Positions 41,810-50,721 of a stretch of DNA of 64,000 nt are shown piece by piece. The notes below the pieces were generated by a model. The model did no database searches, was not told where the DNA came from, and saw only the letters and a list, made by a program, of their open reading frames with translations. Both the position numbers and the translations under genes were made by a program. The stretch covers positions 3,004,501-3,068,500 of the forward strand of contig NZ_CP067102.1 of assembly GCF_016616885.1 (NCBI RefSeq). Direction: 5' to 3'. The first letter of the stretch is position 1, and every line of letters starts with the position of its first letter. The stretch comes from Bradyrhizobium diazoefficiens. GTDB lineage: Bacteria > Pseudomonadota > Alphaproteobacteria > Rhizobiales > Xanthobacteraceae.

Positions 41810-43663
41810 GTGACAAAGAACCGTCCATTGCCTTGCGCCTGGTCGCGCGCCGACGTGCTGGCCGCCGGCCTGGTCGCGACTTTCGTCGGAATCCTGGGGC
41901 TTTGGCCGCACCTGCAATTCGCCAGAGAGATTGGCGAATTCCGGTATTTTCAGGGTGCCTATGATGAGGACACTTACGTTCTAAGCTGGTTGCTGGGAAC
42001 GCTGAGGTCGACGCGCGCGCTGTCCGGCTTTGCGCTCAGTGCCATTTATCGCGTCTGCGGATCCTCGCTGGACGCGACGCTGGCCGCATCGGATTTCATA
42101 TTTCCGTTCCTGGCGAGCTGTGCCGCCTATTTCGCCGTCAGTCAGCTCGTATCCCGCCGGCCCGCAAGGGTGTTGGCGGCACTGACGCTGGTTTTTGCGA
42201 ATGATCTGTTTTCGCTGGGCAATGTGATTCTCTGGACATCGGGCCAATTCAATATTTCGCGGTTTTCCCAGATCGTCGGATTGGTTCACCCCAACCTTGT
42301 CCCGTTCTATGAGACGAGCTTTCTCGCAGTTCTTAGGACGCCGGAGCCGCAGGTGAGCTTTGTGCTCATGTTCCTGAGTCTCGGGCTTCTCGCGCGATAC
42401 GCCGTCGTCATCGGAATTCGAGAACGAGCGGCTCTTGCCGCAGCGGTCATAACCATAGCTCTGCTTCCGATCGGGTACACGTTCGTGACGCTTCCGGTGG
42501 CGGCGATTGCTGGCGGATTCCTGCTGGTGCAGGGATATTTCAGGCAGGTCTCGGCCATCCCAATTGCAGTCGGCTTGCTGGGTGCCGCATTGGTGTCGCT
42601 CAGCGCAGTTTATTGGGATCACAATGGCGGTCAGACAACGACGGGGATGCTCGCCGGCCTTACCTACCCAACGCGTCTGCCGATTATTACGCCTGCTGTC
42701 ATCGGCAGCCTCACCTTCAGCGTCGCCTTTGGCTTCTGGATGATCTTGCGCGGATACAGGGGGCCATTGGCGTTCCTGGCGTTCGGCTGTCTCGTTATGC
42801 CCCTGGTGTTGAGCAATCAGCAGATCGTGACCGGGCTGATGTTCAGCGCGCGGGATTGGGAGCGCACTGTAAGCTATCCGATACTCCTGTTCGGCGTTGT
42901 CACGGCCCTTTCGGTCATGGCGCAGTCTTGCGTCTCGCGCCTGTCGTTTCCTGCGCCGGTGTTGTGGATATGTTCGGCTCTCATTTCTGTCGTTGTTGCG
43001 CAGGCGGAGAAGACCTCGTTTTTGGCTTGGCGGGCCTACAACATGGAGTCCATCGCCGTTGTCCGCGCGTTGCGGGCTGTCGACGCCGGTACGGCGAGCC
43101 AGGCGAGCTTGGTGTTGGATGACGCGGGCATTGCGCCGATGCTGCAGGTCAGAACGAACAACCGCTACGATGTTGTTCTGACTTTCTACCGGGTTGCCAT
43201 GAACTTCATTCCGAACATGGCGCCGGAGGCCAAGAGCGCCGATCCCAGCCGTTACGAGAACGAGCTCTTCGAGCACTGGTTTCGAACGGACGTGAGCCCC
43301 GAGACGGCAGAGCAGTTGCTGGGCGCGGAAATCCAGCAAGGGGCTGGACCAAATCTGAGCTACCTGTTCAGCTTTCGCGATGCATGGTATCCGGCGAGCG
43401 ACAACCGCAAGGTGCGTCAGGCAGAACTCAAGGAAAGTGTCGCTCCGATCATCCAACGCTATCGGGGTTATCTCTCGTCTCCAGCACGGTGCAAGGTTTT
43501 TGAACGTCCCGCACTGCTGATACGAACGCGACCGCCGCGCGAGACCATGCATGGGCCACGAATCGACAATCAGTATGTTGCGGAAGGCAGCGCGGGAGGC
43601 GTTATCGCATATGTCTACCGTCAAAGCAGCCGTGAGCCAGATTGCGGCGCCAGTCATCAATAG
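41810..43663 (+). CDS. Large polytopic membrane protein, possible GT-C glycosyltransferase
   Basis: About 617 residues with 10 or more hydrophobic segments and a soluble C-terminal third. In the first predicted outer loop, GAYDEDTYVLSW gives an acidic motif of the kind used by GT-C enzymes. GTG 41810 has GGAAG upstream; TTG 41798 is also in frame. After gtrB and gtrA it may be the specific transferase of a Gtr module. Not matched to a named family; the assignment is inference. Codon use looks more AT-rich than in the flanking gsp genes. Confidence 0.55.
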   Translation: MTKNRPLPCAWSRADVLAAGLVATFVGILGLWPHLQFAREIGEFRYFQGAYDEDTYVLSWLLGTLRSTRALSGFALSAIYRVCGSSLDATLAASDFIFPFLASCAAYFAVSQLVSRRPARVLAALTLVFANDLFSLGNVILWTSGQFNISRFSQIVGLVHPNLVPFYETSFLAVLRTPEPQVSFVLMFLSLGLLARYAVVIGIRERAALAAAVITIALLPIGYTFVTLPVAAIAGGFLLVQGYFRQVSAIPIAVGLLGAALVSLSAVYWDHNGGQTTTGMLAGLTYPTRLPIITPAVIGSLTFSVAFGFWMILRGYRGPLAFLAFGCLVMPLVLSNQQIVTGLMFSARDWERTVSYPILLFGVVTALSVMAQSCVSRLSFPAPVLWICSALISVVVAQAEKTSFLAWRAYNMESIAVVRALRAVDAGTASQASLVLDDAGIAPMLQVRTNNRYDVVLTFYRVAMNFIPNMAPEAKSADPSRYENELFEHWFRTDVSPETAEQLLGAEIQQGAGPNLSYLFSFRDAWYPASDNRKVRQAELKESVAPIIQRYRGYLSSPARCKVFERPALLIRTRPPRETMHGPRIDNQYVAEGSAGGVIAYVYRQSSREPDCGASHQ

Positions 43664-43690
43664 TGTATTTTGAACGGAGAGGGGCCTGAA

Positions 43691-45019
43691 TTGTTGCGCG
43701 AGTTTATTGCACAGCTGGACCGCAGGCCGATCCAGGCCGCGCTGTTTCTGGTGGTCCTGATGTTATTCTCCGTTCCTAGCTTCTTTCGTTCCTTGAACGA
43801 AGCCGGCAAACTCGAGCATTCCTGGTCCTCCGCCGCCGTATGGGTGAAAAGCGCCGATTGCGCGCGAACGACGAAGGCTATCCTGGCGATTTGTCAGGGG
43901 GACCGTCTCTTACCTATCGCGGACGTCTCGGCCGGTGACGATCCGGGGCTCCCCCTTGTTTTGGATCTCTATGCGGCCCTTAGCGGTGCGGTCGTAATCG
44001 AAACTGATGTCTCGAGGGTGAATACCATCTTGAATTATGTCGGGATTGTAAGTCTGGCAGGTCTGCTTTTCTGTCTGCGCTTGCCATTTCTCTCGCTTCT
44101 CGTCCTGACGGTCGGAGCCGTGATTGCCAATAAGCTTCATTCGCTTGGGCCGCATCCTGGCCACTTTGGTGTTGCCTGTCTGGTCGCATTGCTGCCGTTG
44201 GCGGTTCTCGGAGTTCCGTCCACGGGCCCGTCGCGCGCCAATTGGTGGCTATGGATGATCGCCGGTCTGCTTGGTCTCGCTGTCGGAATGATTTTCCGTG
44301 AGGCGATCGGGCTTATGGGGGTCGTGACGGCCCTTCTAGCCCTTGGCGTCAGTTATTTTTGTTCGCTCATGAATATGCGGCGTGCGGGGCTGGCCCATCT
44401 CGTGGTTGCCGCGGCAACAATTCTGACGATCCTGGCGCCATACTCCATCCTTCGCGCTCGCGATGCCGTCCTTGATATCGCGCCGTCCACCCGGATGGAG
44501 CAGCACGGGGCATGGCACAATCTGTATATCGGTCTGGGGGTCGTCGAGAACCCGTTCGGTATCGTGTGGAACGATGACGACGGTATACGAGCCGTAAGGG
44601 AGGTAAACCCCACAACAGTGTATCTGTCGGCTGAATATTATTCGATATTGAAGCGCAAGTATTTCGAGATTGTCCTTCATCACCCGATCGAAGTGGCCGC
44701 GATTTATCTGAAGAAGGTGACGAAAGCGCTCGCCACCTATAATATGATCTACGTCCTCATAGTCGTCTCTGCTATCTTCGCCTGGGCGCGGCTTTCACTT
44801 GCCCGCCGCTCTACAGGCTGGTCTCCCTACGACGCAGTATTCACCGTGAGTGCAGTATTTGTTGCGGCCTTTCTAGGGCAAGCGGGTCTTTTTCACTACA
44901 CGGAGCTCTATCTCTCTCCGGTCAAAATTTTCCTTCTCTTGCTGTCTGGCGCTGTAGTTGAGCTTCTTCTCGCTCTGGCAAGAGGGGATAAATTCGAGCC
45001 AGCGAGCCGTTCAAGCTAG
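43691..45019 (+). CDS. Polytopic membrane protein of unknown function
   Basis: About 442 residues with around 10-11 hydrophobic segments. TTG 43691 lies 6 bp after a GAGAGGGG site; TTG 43670 is also in frame. A long outer loop (ARDAVLDIAPSTRMEQHGAWHN..) near the middle suggests a transferase or ligase, but no family signature was recognised. It is tightly linked to the preceding gene and ends opposite the membrane protein at 45088-46404. Base use is again AT-richer than average here. Confidence 0.55.
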   Translation: MLREFIAQLDRRPIQAALFLVVLMLFSVPSFFRSLNEAGKLEHSWSSAAVWVKSADCARTTKAILAICQGDRLLPIADVSAGDDPGLPLVLDLYAALSGAVVIETDVSRVNTILNYVGIVSLAGLLFCLRLPFLSLLVLTVGAVIANKLHSLGPHPGHFGVACLVALLPLAVLGVPSTGPSRANWWLWMIAGLLGLAVGMIFREAIGLMGVVTALLALGVSYFCSLMNMRRAGLAHLVVAAATILTILAPYSILRARDAVLDIAPSTRMEQHGAWHNLYIGLGVVENPFGIVWNDDDGIRAVREVNPTTVYLSAEYYSILKRKYFEIVLHHPIEVAAIYLKKVTKALATYNMIYVLIVVSAIFAWARLSLARRSTGWSPYDAVFTVSAVFVAAFLGQAGLFHYTELYLSPVKIFLLLLSGAVVELLLALARGDKFEPASRSS

Positions 45020-45087
45020 CTTGGTAGGAAGGCTCGCTCGCTTCATCGGTTTCGCCATAGCGAACCGAGCTTCGGCGTGATCGGGCT

Positions 45088-46404
45088 TCAATGTTCTGCA
45101 GGGCCACCGAACAGCGTTCGAGGGGTCACGTACCAGAGCAAGAACAAAAGCCAGAGGCCGTGGGTCAGGATCAGTGTCGAGAACGGTACGTTCGTGATGA
45201 CCTGAGGCACGATGGCCGCAGATATAACAATGAAACGCTCCGACAGGCCTGCCGATAGCCGGTTGCCCAAACCAATGACCAGTCCGCAGGCGAACGTCGC
45301 GAGGGGAGCTAACCAAAGACCGACGGATGCGATGCCCTCCGTGGCGAACAAGGAAGCATTGAGGAAACCCAGCGGGTAGGTGCTGTTCATCTCGACGGAG
45401 ATCTGCTGTTTCAGTGCGCAGCTTACGAAGGGCTTCAGGAGCCAGATCTGGCAAAAATGGGTCAGCTCGTGCTGGGCAAAGTACTCGTTGTAGACATCCA
45501 TTGCTACCGATGGAACGCTCAGCATTCTGGCATTGACGATGCCGAAATAGCGCCTCATCGGCTCGCCGATTGTGATGATGAGAAGCACGCCTGCGAGAAC
45601 CGGCAGAAACAGGGACAGGATCGTTGCGATCCGTCCGAGGAATATCGAAAGCAGCGTCATGCAAAGCAGCCATGCCGGCGTGAACAGCGCGATCTTGGTG
45701 AACGTACTCGGATAAAATGAGATCGCGATGGCGAGCATCGCCGCTGCCATCCAGTATCGACGCCGCAGGGCGAAGCACGCATAGGCGAACGGTATCAGCA
45801 CGGTCATGGTCGATGCGATAGCGTAGTTCAGCGCGGTCGGAAACTGCAGCTCGCTGCGATAGTGGTAGATGTCGTTGATCGCGACGACGTGGAAGCCGTA
45901 TGTGGCCGCTGCTATCGACGTTGCGAGACAGAACGCGACGATGACGTAGAGGACGCGTTCGAACCTGCGCTCCGAGATCTCGATGGGGCGGCCGATCCGG
46001 GAGGTGATGAGCAGGGCAGGCAGCAGGAAGGTCAGGCAGGACAAGCCCGCGGAGATACCTGCGGCGACATGGTCGTACTGAAGCTTCGAGAACGAGTTCA
46101 GCCAGAGAAAGCCGGCCACCATGGTGAACAGGTAGAATCCGCAGAGATAACCGAAGCTGAAGCGGGCAAACACGAAGAGCGGAGCAATCAGGCAGAAGAT
46201 CGCGGTCGCCGCTATCGCGTTTGCGAGCCCCGCGGGGTCGTACATCACGTATTCTGATCGATAGACCGGAAATGATATGCGAAGTGAGGCGGCGCAGATT
46301 ACGATATGAAGACAGATCAGAAGCCCGAGGAGTAGCGGACGCTTTTGGTCTCGATCGAACAGGCCGGCAAGCCCGCGATGCACTGAATTGACGGACTCGG
46401 CCAT
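45088..46404 (-). CDS. Polytopic membrane protein, O-antigen polymerase-like
   Basis: About 438 residues (443 if GTG 46419 is used) with around 11 hydrophobic segments and a long outer loop near residues 285-350 (YNEYFAQHELTHFCQIW..NSTYPLGFLNASLFATEG). This layout is common in Wzy/EpsG-like polymerases. A frameshifted copy of its C-terminus lies at 29100-29220, which shows the gene family has been exchanged between blocks. It is convergent with the protein at 43691-45019. Confidence 0.6.
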   Translation of the reverse strand: MAESVNSVHRGLAGLFDRDQKRPLLLGLLICLHIVICAASLRISFPVYRSEYVMYDPAGLANAIAATAIFCLIAPLFVFARFSFGYLCGFYLFTMVAGFLWLNSFSKLQYDHVAAGISAGLSCLTFLLPALLITSRIGRPIEISERRFERVLYVIVAFCLATSIAAATYGFHVVAINDIYHYRSELQFPTALNYAIASTMTVLIPFAYACFALRRRYWMAAAMLAIAISFYPSTFTKIALFTPAWLLCMTLLSIFLGRIATILSLFLPVLAGVLLIITIGEPMRRYFGIVNARMLSVPSVAMDVYNEYFAQHELTHFCQIWLLKPFVSCALKQQISVEMNSTYPLGFLNASLFATEGIASVGLWLAPLATFACGLVIGLGNRLSAGLSERFIVISAAIVPQVITNVPFSTLILTHGLWLLFLLWYVTPRTLFGGPAEH

Positions 46405-46889
46405 TGCTCCCGATCTCACTTCAACAACCCCAAAGCAACGTATCCTGACAGCTAGGGAAGTTCAACGCGTGCGGCGGTTGAGGTGGTTTGCTGAAGACCT
46501 CGTCCAGCCGCGCAAAGTTGCCCGGCTCCGTCGGATCTCGGTCAGGATCTGCCGAACGGCACGGCCTGGTGCACTGGCATCGACGTGCGTCACGATATCC
46601 AAGCAATGGCAGGGCAGCTCAATTGCCTGCCGTTCGGTTGTTCGCCCGATGGCTTGATGTGTCGTTCCGCGAATACCAGCGATTGCGCGAGACAGTGCGT
46701 CTCGGCGACCAAGGGTGGCGGCAAGCACGTGGACCGTATTGGCGGCGCTTTAGCGGGGGACGGGCGGGGTCTTCGGAGTTCCGGTAAAATGACGGGAACT
46801 GAATGGCTTGGGCCTGCGGCGCGCGAACCTTGCTGGAGGCTCCTGGGAGCTGGTCTTGACACTGTATTGCTTGTATAGCCTGACCCCAT
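46405..46889. other. Non-coding stretch of about 485 bp with no recognisable gene
   Basis: Short frames on both strands (for example leftward 46728-46462) show no family motif, signal or ribosome site I can recognise. The region separates a leftward membrane protein gene from a rightward glycosyltransferase, so it should hold both promoters. It may also contain remains of a lost gene. Confidence 0.4.
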
Positions 46890-48647
46890 ATGTCCAACCC
46901 CTCCGCGAAGCAAATGCGTCCTGACCTCTCCACAAGCCCCAAGCTGATCGTCATGAGCTTTCATCCCGTGACGAGATCATTTGCCGATCGAATCACGGAG
47001 GTCTGCGGTCCGGTGGATAGCTACTATGACGCGGCGAACCTGCGCAAATTGTCGCCCGTCGCGGCGCTTCGGCAGTTGCGCAGTCTCCGTGCCGATAAGC
47101 TGGTCATCGCGCTGGAAAGCGAGGTTTCCACGGCGCTGATTGCACCGCTCTCGATCGCGGCTGCATTGACCCGGGTAGGCTCACTTGCGGTTGTCTGGCC
47201 CGATTTGCGGGTCGAGGCTCTCGGGCGGCTTGGCGGGCTGCAGAACCTGCTGCAGCTCGGCGTCGATACCCTGTCGTCCCGCCGTGCTCTTTTCCGCCGT
47301 TTGCGCAAGGGAGAGGCGATGAGACGGTTGCCGATGCCCCGCCAGGTCCCACCCAGCTGCGGCGCGAGCATTCTCTATCTCGATGCCAACATCTCGCTGG
47401 GTGCGGCCGTCGGCGGCTCGGTCGGACACACGGCTGGCGTCATCGGAGGGTTTCTCGACAACGCCTTCGAGGTGGACTACGCAAGTCTCAAGTCGCTGCC
47501 CACCGATCGCGCGGGCGCGCGCTGGCTGAAGTTGCAGCCGGATGGGCTGCTTGCGATGCCGGCGGAGTTGAATTTCTATCCGTATGCGGAGGCGATCGAG
47601 GAAAGGATCGTTCCGCTGCACAGCTCCAATCCATGGTCGTTCATCTATCAACGATTTTCCCTGCACGATTTCACCGGGCCTCACCTCGGGCGCCGCTTGA
47701 ACGTGCCGGTCGTCGTCGAATTCAACGGATCTGAGGCCTGGGCGTCCGCGAATTGGGGAACGCGGCTCCGCCTGCACGGGGCCGCAGAGAAGGCAGAAGC
47801 AGTCGCGCTGGACGCTGCGGATTTGATCGTCACCGTTTCGGACGAGTTGGGGGATGAGCTGAAGCGGCGAGGAATTCCCGATAGCCGGATTCTCGTGTAT
47901 CCCAACTGTGTCGATCCGGCCGCTTTTGATTCCACGAGATTCTCGACGGACGATCTCGCCGATCTGAAGCAGCAGTGTGGCATCCCGAAAGATGCGCTGG
48001 TCGCCGGGTTCATCGGAACGTTCGGCCAGTGGCATGGCATCGAGTTTCTCGCCGAATGCATCCGTGACCTCGCGCGCAACGACGCCGCCTGGCTCGAGCG
48101 GAGCAAGCTGCATTTCATGCTGGTGGGCGACGGTCTGAAGATGCCCGAGGTGCGTCGGCTGGTCGGACCGCCCGAGGTCGCGCGCTTTGTCACACTGACG
48201 GGTCTGGTGGCGCAATCGGAGGCCCCCAGATATCTCGCCTGCGCGGACCTGCTGCTCTCGCCGCACGTGCCGAACGCGGACGGCTCGGGATTTTTTGGAT
48301 CGCCGACCAAATTGTTCGAGTATATGGCGATGGAAAAGCCGATCGTCGCATCAGCGCTCGGCCAGATCGAGGATGTCATCACCGGCCGCGGCGCCACGCG
48401 CCTGGGGGCGCTGCCGCCGGGGGCGGGGGCGCCTTGCGGATTACTTTACGAACCGGGCAATGCGAAGGCGTTCAAGGACACGTTGCGGCGGGTCGTGGAT
48501 GACATGCCGGCCGCCGCCGGGGTGGCGAAGGCTGCCCGCGCCGAGGTTCTGAATCGCTATACCTGGAGGCGACATGTCGATGCTATCCTTACCGCGATGG
48601 CCCGCAACGGGTTGCTCGTGCGTCGGCCGGATCGCGACGCGGCATGA
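46890..48647 (+). CDS. Glycosyltransferase family 4 protein with extended N-terminus
   Basis: 585 residues. The GT-B fold shows the acceptor half with PVVVEFNGSEAWASANWG and DLIVTVSDELGDELKRRGIP, and the donor half with VAGFIGTFGQWHGIEFLAE and FFGSPTKLFEYMAMEKPIVAS (EX7E-like). It is longer than typical GT4 enzymes because of about 150 extra N-terminal residues. ATG 46890 lacks a clear ribosome site, so ATG 46914 or 46953 may be used. It is the first gene of block C. Confidence 0.83.
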   Translation: MSNPSAKQMRPDLSTSPKLIVMSFHPVTRSFADRITEVCGPVDSYYDAANLRKLSPVAALRQLRSLRADKLVIALESEVSTALIAPLSIAAALTRVGSLAVVWPDLRVEALGRLGGLQNLLQLGVDTLSSRRALFRRLRKGEAMRRLPMPRQVPPSCGASILYLDANISLGAAVGGSVGHTAGVIGGFLDNAFEVDYASLKSLPTDRAGARWLKLQPDGLLAMPAELNFYPYAEAIEERIVPLHSSNPWSFIYQRFSLHDFTGPHLGRRLNVPVVVEFNGSEAWASANWGTRLRLHGAAEKAEAVALDAADLIVTVSDELGDELKRRGIPDSRILVYPNCVDPAAFDSTRFSTDDLADLKQQCGIPKDALVAGFIGTFGQWHGIEFLAECIRDLARNDAAWLERSKLHFMLVGDGLKMPEVRRLVGPPEVARFVTLTGLVAQSEAPRYLACADLLLSPHVPNADGSGFFGSPTKLFEYMAMEKPIVASALGQIEDVITGRGATRLGALPPGAGAPCGLLYEPGNAKAFKDTLRRVVDDMPAAAGVAKAARAEVLNRYTWRRHVDAILTAMARNGLLVRRPDRDAA

Positions 48648-48678
48648 TCTCGTCTCCGAACGAAGGGGATTGTTCTGA

Positions 48679-50721
48679 ATGTGTGGAATAGTGGGTTTGC
48701 TATCTTACGGCGACGCCGGCAGGGTCGATCGCTCCGTCCTGGATCGCATGCGCGACGCCATGGCGCATCGCGGGCCGGACGGCGGAGACGGCTGGGTTTC
48801 GGACGACCGCAGAATTGGCCTCGGTCACCGCCGCCTCTCGATCGTCGACCTCAACGTCGCCGCGACGCAGCCGATGCGCAACGAGGACGGCGCGGTCATC
48901 ATCACTTTCAACGGTGAAATCTACAATCACGCCAAGCTCAGGCCCGAGCTCGTCGCCCGCGGGCACAAGTTCCGTACCGATCACAGTGACACCGAGGTGT
49001 TGGTCCACGGCTACGAGGAGTGGGGGCTCGACGGCCTGCTTGAGCGGATCGAAGGCGATTACGCCTTCGGGATCTGGGACGAGCGCAGGGGGCTGTTGTC
49101 GCTTGCGCGGGACCGCATCGGCGTCAAGCCGCTCTATTTCGCCCGGATCAAGGGTTGCTTCGCCTTCGCCTCGGAGATGAAGGCGCTGGTCGAGCATCCC
49201 GACTTCGTGCGGGAGATCGACCCCTACGCGATGTATCACTATCTTTCGTTCCTGACGACGCCGGCGCCGCTGACGATGATGCGCGGCATCTACAAGCTGC
49301 CGGCCGGATGCAGCATGACGATCGATCGCTCCGGCAAGGCGACGATATCGCGATACTGGGATGCAGTGCCCGGACGCGGTATCGAGCGGGGCGAGACCGC
49401 CAATCTTTCGGACGCGGCGCTCGAGGAGTTCTACGTCAACGGCATTCGCGACCGGCTCCGCGCCAGCGTGGAGAAGCGGATGATGTCGGACGTGCCGATG
49501 GGCGTGTTCCTGTCGGGCGGCGTCGATTCGTCCACCAACGTGGCGCTGATGAGTGAGTTTTCAAGCCGCCCCGTCGAGACCTTCACGATCGGATTCAGCG
49601 ACTACAAGCATCTAAACGAATACGAGCAGGCGAACCAGATCGCACGTCAGTTCGGCACCAATCATCATGAGATTGGGATCAGCAAGAAGGACATGATCAA
49701 CTACCTGCCACAGATGCTGCTCTCGCAGGACGAGCCGATCGCCGACTGGGTGTGCATCCCGCTCTACTTCGTCTCCAAGCTCGCGCACGACAACGGCATG
49801 AAGGTGGTCCAGGTCGGCGAAGGCTCGGACGAGCAGTTTTGCGGTTATTCAGGCTACATGACGTACCTGAAGATGTATCACAAATATTGGGCACCATTCC
49901 GCAAGTATCTGCCGCAGCCGGCGCAGCGCCTTGCAGCGGGCACTGCCAGTCTGCTTTCGGGCATTCATCCGAAGCTGCCCGTCTATGCCGACGTCATCGA
50001 TCGCGCGGCCCGGAGCCGCGAGCATTTCTGGTCTGGCGCGATGGTGTTCCCCGATCTCATGAAAAGCCAGCTCGTCGATGCCACCGCCATCGCGGCCGCC
50101 AACGACGATCATGCGGACGCGGCGGGGTTGCTCGACCCCGAATATCTGAAGCTCGACAGCTTCAACATTGTCCGCAGCTTCATGGATCCTCTGGATGCCA
50201 AGTTCTCTAACCTTGATCCGCTGACCCGCATGATTCACAGCGAGTTCAGGCTGCGCCTGCCCGAGCTGCTGCTGATGCGGGTTGATAAGATCGGCATGTC
50301 TGAATCGTTGGAAGCGCGCGTTCCTTTTCTCGACCACAAGCTCGTCGAGTTCTCGATGGACATCCCCGAGGAATGGAAGACCAAGGGTGGCGAGCCGAAA
50401 TACCTTCTGAAGAAGGCTGTCGAGGGCCTGATCCCCGACAACATCATCTATCGGAAGAAGATGGGCTTTGGCGCGCCGATGAGCGATTGGATGCGCAGCG
50501 ATTTCGGCCGCGCGGTCCGTGCGTCGGTGTTCTCGTCAGGGTTGATGCGGCGCGGCCTCCTGAAGGCCGCTTATATCGAGAAGCTCTTCGATTGGCACTT
50601 CACGGGGCGGACCGATACCAGCCTGTATCTCTGGGCGATCTACAATTTGACCGCCTGGTATGATTTGTGGATCGATCGCAAGGTGGTCGATACGTCGCAG
50701 TTGTCCGATGCGGTTGCTTGA
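48679..50721 (+). CDS. asnB: Asparagine synthetase (AsnB)-like amidotransferase
   Basis: 680 residues. Cys2 in MCGIVGLLSYG is the glutaminase nucleophile, and RGPDGGDGW and GHRRLSIVDLN follow. The synthetase domain carries the ATP loop FLSGGVDSS with Ser279-Ser285, and the late IGMSESLEARVPFLDHKLVEF. AAGGGG lies upstream of the ATG. In polysaccharide clusters such proteins (for example WbpS) can amidate uronic acids rather than aspartate. Linkage to wecC and heparinase-like genes favours that role; it is inference. Confidence 0.9.
   Translation: MCGIVGLLSYGDAGRVDRSVLDRMRDAMAHRGPDGGDGWVSDDRRIGLGHRRLSIVDLNVAATQPMRNEDGAVIITFNGEIYNHAKLRPELVARGHKFRTDHSDTEVLVHGYEEWGLDGLLERIEGDYAFGIWDERRGLLSLARDRIGVKPLYFARIKGCFAFASEMKALVEHPDFVREIDPYAMYHYLSFLTTPAPLTMMRGIYKLPAGCSMTIDRSGKATISRYWDAVPGRGIERGETANLSDAALEEFYVNGIRDRLRASVEKRMMSDVPMGVFLSGGVDSSTNVALMSEFSSRPVETFTIGFSDYKHLNEYEQANQIARQFGTNHHEIGISKKDMINYLPQMLLSQDEPIADWVCIPLYFVSKLAHDNGMKVVQVGEGSDEQFCGYSGYMTYLKMYHKYWAPFRKYLPQPAQRLAAGTASLLSGIHPKLPVYADVIDRAARSREHFWSGAMVFPDLMKSQLVDATAIAAANDDHADAAGLLDPEYLKLDSFNIVRSFMDPLDAKFSNLDPLTRMIHSEFRLRLPELLLMRVDKIGMSESLEARVPFLDHKLVEFSMDIPEEWKTKGGEPKYLLKKAVEGLIPDNIIYRKKMGFGAPMSDWMRSDFGRAVRASVFSSGLMRRGLLKAAYIEKLFDWHFTGRTDTSLYLWAIYNLTAWYDLWIDRKVVDTSQLSDAVA

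Noticed and set aside
46462..46728. Leftward 88-codon frame in the 46.4-46.9 kb gap
   Set aside because: No start signal, no recognisable motif, and composition like a chance frame in GC-rich DNA.
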